Assembly (NCBI RefSeq): GCF_030272615.1
Contig: NC_081406.1
Coordinates: 237,687,922-237,751,921 of the forward strand
Reading direction: 5' to 3'
Origin: Cryptomeria japonica
Lineage: Eukaryota > Streptophyta > Pinopsida > Cupressales > Cupressaceae
Length of the DNA stretch: 64,000 nt
Both the position numbers and the translations under genes were made by a program. Shown one piece after another: positions 58,093-64,000 of this stretch. Each line of letters begins with the position of its first letter. The first letter of the stretch is position 1. The notes under the pieces are model-generated. The model made no database searches. It saw only the letters and a list, made by a program, of their open reading frames with translations, and was not told the DNA's origin.

Positions 58093-59892
58093 TTTGCTTA
58101 CAGGCTTTTGTTGAAGGTGAGTGAAGATGATGATGAGTTTTTGATGAAATGAGAGATTGATGATTGGTGAATTGTGTTGCATGTGTATCTCTAGCACTTT
58201 TAAGGTAGATGTAACCGAAATTCCTTCTTTGAATTGCTTGCTTGTTTGATAAGTTTTGATGTGATAAGGTGTAGAGAAATCTGAGATGTGTTACAGATTG
58301 AACTACCTAGTAATGAGAGGATTCACTCATAAACTATTTTTAACCTACGTAGATGTGTGTCTTAGGATGAGCTTATCCTAGATGTAGAAACAATCTAAAA
58401 AGAGTGATGGGATGCGTTTGATTTCAAGCAATATCTAAAAGAGAACTTGGGACAAGAACCTCTTAATATTTTGAGAGTTGGAACGGATTGATGATGAAGT
58501 GATGATGGATGAAATGGATGAAAAATGTTTTTAACTTCAATAAAAACTTTGTGTTACAAATGGGGCAAACTCTACCTCTTCCCTTTCGAGTGTTGGTGGT
58601 ATTTCTCGAGTTGTGTTGTAGGTGATACAGACGTTTGGGAAAAAGTTGGGATTAATCTTACCTCCTTGGTTTTTGCGATAACTCAGAGCTCTATATTGCA
58701 TAAAAGCTCTGTGGTTCAATGATTCTGAATCAAATTCGTTTGTTTTGTCTTGAAGGTAGAGACGCATGTGACGCAGAAAAACTCTATGGGAGACAAAGAT
58801 TTGTCTATTTATAGAGAAGAATTTCCTCCTTTTGATCAAAGCCTTTGAGCTTAATGGTCTTCTTTTCAAGTTGATATTCTGATGACGCTTCTTCTTTCGC
58901 AAGATGTGAAGAATGGTCATAAAATTTAACTCTTTGTTGTTTTGTACTTTGTTTTAGATGTGTTTGGTTGTTTTGTAAGATGTTGGATGAATACTTTGTT
59001 TTTGGAAGTGATTTTTCTAATTTTTCTTTGAAAAGAAAACAAAGCAAGCACACAAAGACAAGAATGTTGCCTTAGAGGCACAAATGAGTATGGGTCTAAA
59101 TCAACCCAATCCTTGGACTTTTTATGACCCTTTCCTTTAAGTGTATTTTAGGTTGTATTTCCAAAGCCTGAAGTCGGCTCAATTTGCACTTGGTCTTTAA
59201 AATGAACACACTTCAAACACTTTTTATCCCTAAGGTCAAATGGCCAGTTGTGATAAATTTAGCCCACATCTTGATATTTCTTCAACTTTGGTACTACATA
59301 CCTTATGAATCCCACCGTGGTAGGTAAGGATGTGATATACTAAGTCTTACACGCGCATAACAAATAGATTATCCCTATGATGGGGGAGTCACCACTTTTA
59401 TCAAGCAACAAGTGACTTTTCAAAAAGCTATGTTTCTACTCAAGGAAATATGTATGGTGAGTATCTTGGGAGCAAAACCATCTATGCTCTTGCACTAAAT
59501 TATATCACAAATATCCTCAATCAATAGAATGAGTGGGCTACTACTAAAAGGTGTTTAGTCATGTTTGATGTTTTTGGACATAAGTTCATTCTGTAGTCTC
59601 ACTTAAGAGCCATGTAACTGGTGGTGGGGCCCATTTGTCCTTTTGGCCAGTTACACTGTAGGAACAGCTATACCCAAGGCTACAACTTTCGCTCTCACCT
59701 AATTTCTATAGCGGCTCGAAGGATTTACCGCTTGAGTTCATTCCCAAGAGTATTGATCCCTTGGCAGACCTCTCTGAAAAAGATAAAATTTGAGTGTTAC
59801 TAACACTTTTCTCTTGCACCTAGGACCACGAAAGCCAAGGGAGAGGATAGTGTGTGTTAGAAGTGGGACCACTCGACCGACTTTTTGCACAA
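58093..59892 (-). other. Long 5' leader of the Gypsy element
   Basis: It is 1.8 kb between PBS and gag. It contains minus-strand frames of 82 codons (59053-58805) and 127 codons (58920-58537) that overlap in different frames and look basic. Ogre elements can carry an extra ORF at this place, but I see no recognisable domain. The remainder is non-coding. Confidence 0.5.
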
Positions 59893-59905
59893 GTTGGGTT
59901 CACCA
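59893..59905 (-). promoter_or_regulatory. Gypsy primer-binding site
   Basis: Minus-strand TGGTGAACCCAAC, two bases inside the 5' LTR and identical to that of Gypsy remnant A. It starts with TGG, as expected for pairing with a tRNA CCA end. The tRNA species was not identified. Confidence 0.8.
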
Positions 59906-59907
59906 AA

Positions 59908-61298
59908 TGATGCTCTGCTAAATGGACAAGGTTAGCAAATGACAAACAACACAAAACACACAAAAAAATTGTTAGTGTTAGTCAATCAAAAACTAATCTA
60001 AACAGGCATATCAAAAGAGACACTAAAATCATGCTAATATATCTAACAAATGAAACGAACATAATGAGGCATCTCCAAATGCCTCTTAGCATGCTCTTAG
60101 TTCCTTCTCCCTTGTTCCTCTCCTCTCCAAGTTCCAAAATAGTGTAGCTCTCAGTAGCTTTTTGCACTATGGATGCTTATGGAGGATTGAGATTGAAGTA
60201 TTTGCTCTAAATATGCATAAAAAGCTAATACTTTACTATTGATATTAAAATGATTGATTTTATCCAAAATGAAAAGATATTAGTTAATTATGCTAAAATG
60301 CTCTCTTAAAATGCCTATAGCTTAAATGCATACAAGTTTTCAAGATCTCGATTATGAAGAAATGGACTCTATTTATAGGAAAAATGGAGCAATGAATGGT
60401 TGAGATTGAGCAATCTCAACAAGGGCCAGGATTGAATGATTTCAAATCCATGTGGTGGCTTTCAACCCAATCCCAGGATGACAAGTGTCAATGTGAGATA
60501 GGTTGAGAGGAGAGGGAATAAGCATTAAATGCTTGATATGACTTTGGGAGTTAGAGTCAAGGTTAATTGAATGAATAAACTCTTTATTCAAAGAATAAAG
60601 CTTTTATCCAATGGATTAACTCTTGTGCAAATGTGAAATGGATGAATATGGTCAAAACAATAAATGTTTGGGGTGACAAGTTTGAAATAAACATAAATGG
60701 TTATGTAAGAGCCATAAATGGTCATTTAAGAGCCATTAGTGGTCTTGGAAGACTTTGGGGGTTAATTTGTTGAACACACAAAGCATTAAATGCTTTTCAA
60801 AGACTTTTTAAGTCTTTGAGAAGTGACTCCATTTTGCTTAGGAATGCGACAATATTTAGGGGATGTATTAGGCTAATTAGGAAGGGGTTAGAAGAATCTA
60901 GAAGGGGATTAGATTTTGCAAGTGGATTTGGTGGGTGAGGGAAAATAGGATTTTATTAAAATAAAAATTCATTTATTTCAATAAATGTGTGCAAGTTGCA
61001 TTTGTAGGAAAATGCAAGTGGGGGGGTAATGATTTAAATAAATATTTTTATTTAATTTATTTATTTAAAAGAGGAATAGGGGATGTAATTAAATAAATAG
61101 ATTTTATTTATTTAATTGATTGGAATTTTGATTTAATGATTTAATTAAAATAAATTGATTAATTTATTTAATTAATAGAAGAATGTTTGGGAATAAATTA
61201 ATTAAACATTAATTTAATTAACTGATGGCTAGTGGATTTTTAATCAAATAAATAGCAAATATTTATTTAATTAAGCTGGACAGATTTGTATGACTACA
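59908..61298 (-). mobile_element. Gypsy 5' LTR
   Basis: It has the same termini as the 3' LTR and the same TATA box (60369-60377), which would drive the genomic RNA. The 61-codon frame in R/U5 (60167-59982) would be the first upstream ORF of that RNA. Confidence 0.93.
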
Positions 61299-61303
61299 GA
61301 CAC
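61299..61303. repeat. Target-site duplication, right
   Basis: GACAC, identical to 43799-43803. Confidence 0.9.
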
Positions 61304-61304
61304 A

Positions 61305-61650
61305 ATGGTTTGTTTAGTGTCAATCCCAGCTCTAGTGTTTAATGGGTCTAACTATTCCATTTGGAGTTGTAGAATGGAAGCTCCCTTATGCTATCTAGGG
61401 TATGATGTATGGATGTCTGTTGTAAATGGATGCCCTAGTAAATTCAGTCCTCCTACCGATTCAAATACAGAAAGAAGAAATCAATGCAATGAAGCAGCAA
61501 TAAAGGCTATACTATGTGAGCTAATAGATGATGTCTCCTCTCAGGTGCACAGATGCAAATCTGTGAAAAGATTATGGGATAGATTGAAGAATCTCTATGG
61601 AAATGAGCCTACTACTGTAGAACCGGCCTGTAATGATAGGATGAGAAATG
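61305..61650 (+). pseudogene. Copia gag, N-terminal part, split by two insertions
   Basis: The ATG lies one base after the Gypsy target duplication, so the leader (with PBS) is at 43,732-43,803 and the coding region resumes here. The 115 codons are open and show the UBN2/gag fold: FNGSNYSIWSCRMEAPL, LGYDVWMSVVNG and KRLWDRLKNLYGNE. The frame is cut at 61,650 by a minus-strand Copia LTR, and the rest of the gene should lie beyond the window. The gag protein packages element RNA. No stop lies within this piece, so it may have been intact when the insertions occurred. Confidence 0.85.
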
Positions 61651-62714
61651 TGTTAGGTTCTGGAGACAACTAAGAGGGGGGGGGATGAATCAATTGTCTA
61701 ATAAATTCAAACCAGAAACAACTTAACCAACTTAATGTTTAATACCAGTAAACTAGTTAAGTATGTCGGTAGATAGTTTTAACAGTTGATTGCTATACCG
61801 GTAAAGATTAATGCATGAAACATAAACACAAAGTCATCCATAACACATGACACCAATATTTGTATGTGGAAACCCTGTAAGGGGAAAAACCATGATGGGA
61901 AACCTTACCCACAATCAGATGATACTACTGCAGATAGTAAGTGTACATAAATGGGGTCTGCACATCTAGAAAAGTCAATAGCCTAGAGCTCACTGCTCAA
62001 TCGCAAAATGGGAGTCACACTGACTATAGTTGGATGATTAAATCCAATAAGAATGTACTGCACAAAATAGCATCTTCATATGTTGGATTCAGTACCGGTG
62101 TAATGTTGATATGCTTTCACAAAAACCTAACTTCACCTTCAAATGATGTCAGCGTGTATTGTACTACTTAATCTTGCATATACCTTCACACAATTCTTTT
62201 TCCGCATTCCACACTTGATCTTACCAATAAGATCTTACCTTTATACCATAACCTAAGACCAATTTTAGTAGGTCAGCTCTACAAGATATTACAATAAAAA
62301 CATTTTACAAATAATATAATATCTGATGCAATAACCAATTGAACATGTCGGCTTAATGCATTTACAACAATAATTAATCATCTCCATATCATGCCATGCT
62401 GATCTGGAAAAGATAAACTTGTTGGTGTAACCCTAGGTAACCCTGGACCTATTTGCCAATAAAAGCAAATAAGCAAATATGAATATACCAATGATTAATT
62501 CATTAAGATAAGATGTCAATACGATGTCTTCGATATTACCAAGTGTCTTCCATATCATTTCAAGTGCCGGTGATCATTATATCCCACCGGTGAACCATAT
62601 ACCAGTAACTGTGCAATAGTTACTTGCTTGCTGGTGAATACTGCTGGATCTCCAAAGTTCTAGTGTTTTAGTAGGTGTTGACATCAATGACAAAACTATA
62701 CCAAAATACCAACA
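61651..62714 (-). mobile_element. Copia 3' LTR of the rightmost element, 1,064 bp
   Basis: Plus-strand edges are TGTTAGG and CCAACA. It contains the CTAAGAGGGGGGG block near 61,670 and a minus-strand TATAAAG at 62239-62245. It is preceded on the minus strand by a polypurine tract. The left flank AAATG would be half of a target duplication; the other half is outside the window. Confidence 0.85.
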
Positions 62715-63142
62715 ATCTCCCCCTTTGGCATTGATGGCAACACAAGATGGGAAAACCATCAAAGTGCCAAAACAGAAATGCCAAAAACCAACAATATCCA
62801 AAAAGATCATAACCAGAATATAGAGAGTAATAGTCTCTCCTAAACAACAATCTCTCCCCCTGGGAGCAACATGTGTTATCCAAAGTTTCCATACCAATCT
62901 CTCCAAAAGATAATATGTTTTTCCATATATCTCTCCCCCTTTGACATAAAATGCCAAAGTTATAATAAAGCCAAGTTCATATGCAAAATACCAATCAATT
63001 CAGTATACCAACTACTCCCCATGAGAAGTAGCTTCCTCATCAAAGACCAGAGTAAAAGATTTGTCTTTTAATTCTGTCGGTTGATGACAATCATCAACTA
63101 TCTAAGTCTCTACCAATGGTGGTATGACTCCAAGTTGATCTC
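62715..63142 (-). other. Copia 3' UTR with three polypurine tracts
   Basis: Purine tracts on the minus strand lie at 62715-62728 (next to the LTR), 62851-62864 and 62930-62943, each with a GGGGGAGA core. A 126-codon frame crossing the first tract into the LTR is probably not a gene. Confidence 0.7.
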
Positions 63143-64000
63143 TCTGAGATATTCAAAAGCCTCCTTAGGCAAAGGTTTTGTGAAAATATCTGCAAGTTGT
63201 TCTTTAGTGTTCACATAAACTAGTTTTGTCTCCTTTTCTTCAACTTGTTCCCTTAGAAAATTCAGTTTGATAGAAACATGTTTTTTTTAGAATGTAGTAC
63301 TAGATTCTTAGATATATTTATTGCTGCAATGTTATCACAATATATGGTAATAGGTTCCTTGCATTTTACCTTTATGTCTTTCAACATTTGCTTAAGCTAT
63401 AGTACCTGTGTACAGTTAGTTGCTGCTGCAACATATTCTGATTCTGTTGTTGATAAAGATGTACAACTCTATTTCTTACTCAACCAAGAAACTATTTTGT
63501 TTCCAAGAAAGAATGCTCCGCTGGTGGTGCTTTTTCTATCATCCACATCTCCTGCCCAATTTGCATCTGTGTATGCACATAATTCAAAGTTTCTATCTCT
63601 AGGATACCATAATCCAAGATTTATAGTGCCTTGTAAGTACTAGAAAATCCTTTTTACTATTGATTCATGATTTTCTCCAGGATTACTTTGAAATCTAGAA
63701 ACAATACATACTGCATTCATAATATCAGGTCTGGTTTGTGTTAAATACAGTAAACCTCCTATCATAGATTTGTATCTAGTTGGATTAACAGGTGTAGATT
63801 CATCCCTTTGAGATAATTTGTCATTTGTAGTCATAGGGCTGCTTACCGGTTTAGAGTTCTCCATCCCAAATTTCTTTAGTAACTCTTTCAAGTATTTGGA
63901 TTGACTCAAGAATATACCTTTATCAGTCTGTGAAATCTGCAATCGTAAAAAGAATTTTATTTCTCCAATCATAGATATTTCAAATTCTTGCTGCATTTTA
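63143..64000 (-). pseudogene. Copia reverse transcriptase end and RNase H, running off the window
   Basis: The edge piece (63996-63640) has EFEISMIGEIKFFLRLQI, FLSQSKYLKELLKKFGME and GGLLYLTQTRPDIMNAV, the connection region of Copia pol. After a break near 63,640 the RNase H follows: DANWAGDVDDRKSTTSG, the SKK end, a stop at the STTESEYVAAA region, and IYCDNIAAINISKN. The C-terminal segment is worn and ends before 63,143. Stops and a frame change are present, so this copy is degenerate, though better kept than the 28,580-35,185 element. Upstream domains lie beyond the window. Confidence 0.85.

Larger units (their letters stand above)
43804..61298 (-). mobile_element. Complete 17.5-kb Ty3/Gypsy retrotransposon, Tat/Ogre type
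   Basis: It is bounded by two LTRs of 1,393 and 1,391 bp and by the target duplication GACAC (43799-43803 and 61299-61303). Minus-strand order: 5' LTR, PBS, 1.8-kb leader, gag, protease, linker, reverse transcriptase, RNase H, a second (archaeal-type) RNase H, integrase, a 5.6-kb 3' region with an antisense PMD gene, polypurine tract and 3' LTR. A second RNase H after the first is the hallmark of the Tat/Ogre group. By eye the LTRs differ at about 35-40 positions (2.5-3%). Confidence 0.93.

Overview
The window reads as nuclear DNA of a seed plant with a large, repeat-filled genome. It is AT-rich, gene-poor and dominated by nested Copia and Ty3/Gypsy LTR retrotransposons and L1-like LINE fragments. 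A gymnosperm, perhaps a conifer, is my guess from the long decayed LTR elements and the single host gene, but no marker proves it.

Left part (1-9,550): a decayed minus-strand coding region of unknown family; a 2.5-kb tandem array of hairpin-forming units, one of them a 60-bp near-perfect palindrome; an orphan promoter-like block with a cluster of CGAAC palindromes; a Copia 3' end with one LTR; and the 3' half of a dead LINE. The only host gene that looks intact is a two-exon GT34 glycosyltransferase on the minus strand (9,948-11,737), similar to xyloglucan xylosyltransferases.

Middle (13,300-41,100): two diverged copies, head to head, of an unknown family encoding an acidic, coiled-coil-like protein. 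The plus copy has a 10-bp target duplication and looks like a LINE-mobilised retrocopy. Then come two degenerate Gypsy gag or gag-protease remnants, each with one LTR and a shared primer-binding site. A 2.6-3.2-kb segment is duplicated in tandem (22,375-25,563 and 27,380-29,972), carrying host-like flank plus the end of a minus-strand Copia element, with a LINE fragment exactly at the junction. The second copy runs into a nearly complete but broken Copia element (28,580-35,185). A chromodomain relic follows it.

Right part (41,099-64,000): a three-element nest. A plus-strand Copia element (LTR 41,099-43,731, gag from 61,305) was interrupted one base before its gag start codon by a 17.5-kb Ty3/Gypsy element of the Tat/Ogre type (43,804-61,298). 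That element has both LTRs, a perfect 5-bp target duplication, a PBS and a PPT. A second, minus-strand Copia element then cut the gag at 61,650 and runs off the window. The Gypsy element encodes gag, protease, reverse transcriptase, two RNase H domains and integrase on the minus strand, killed mostly by in-frame stops. On the opposite strand, between integrase and 3' LTR, it carries a captured plant mobile domain (PMD) gene with its own TATA box, a probable intron full of a 10-bp repeat, a coiled-coil tail and a glycine-rich end.

The most unusual items are the antisense PMD gene and its repeat-filled intron, the palindrome array, and the retroposed acidic-protein family.
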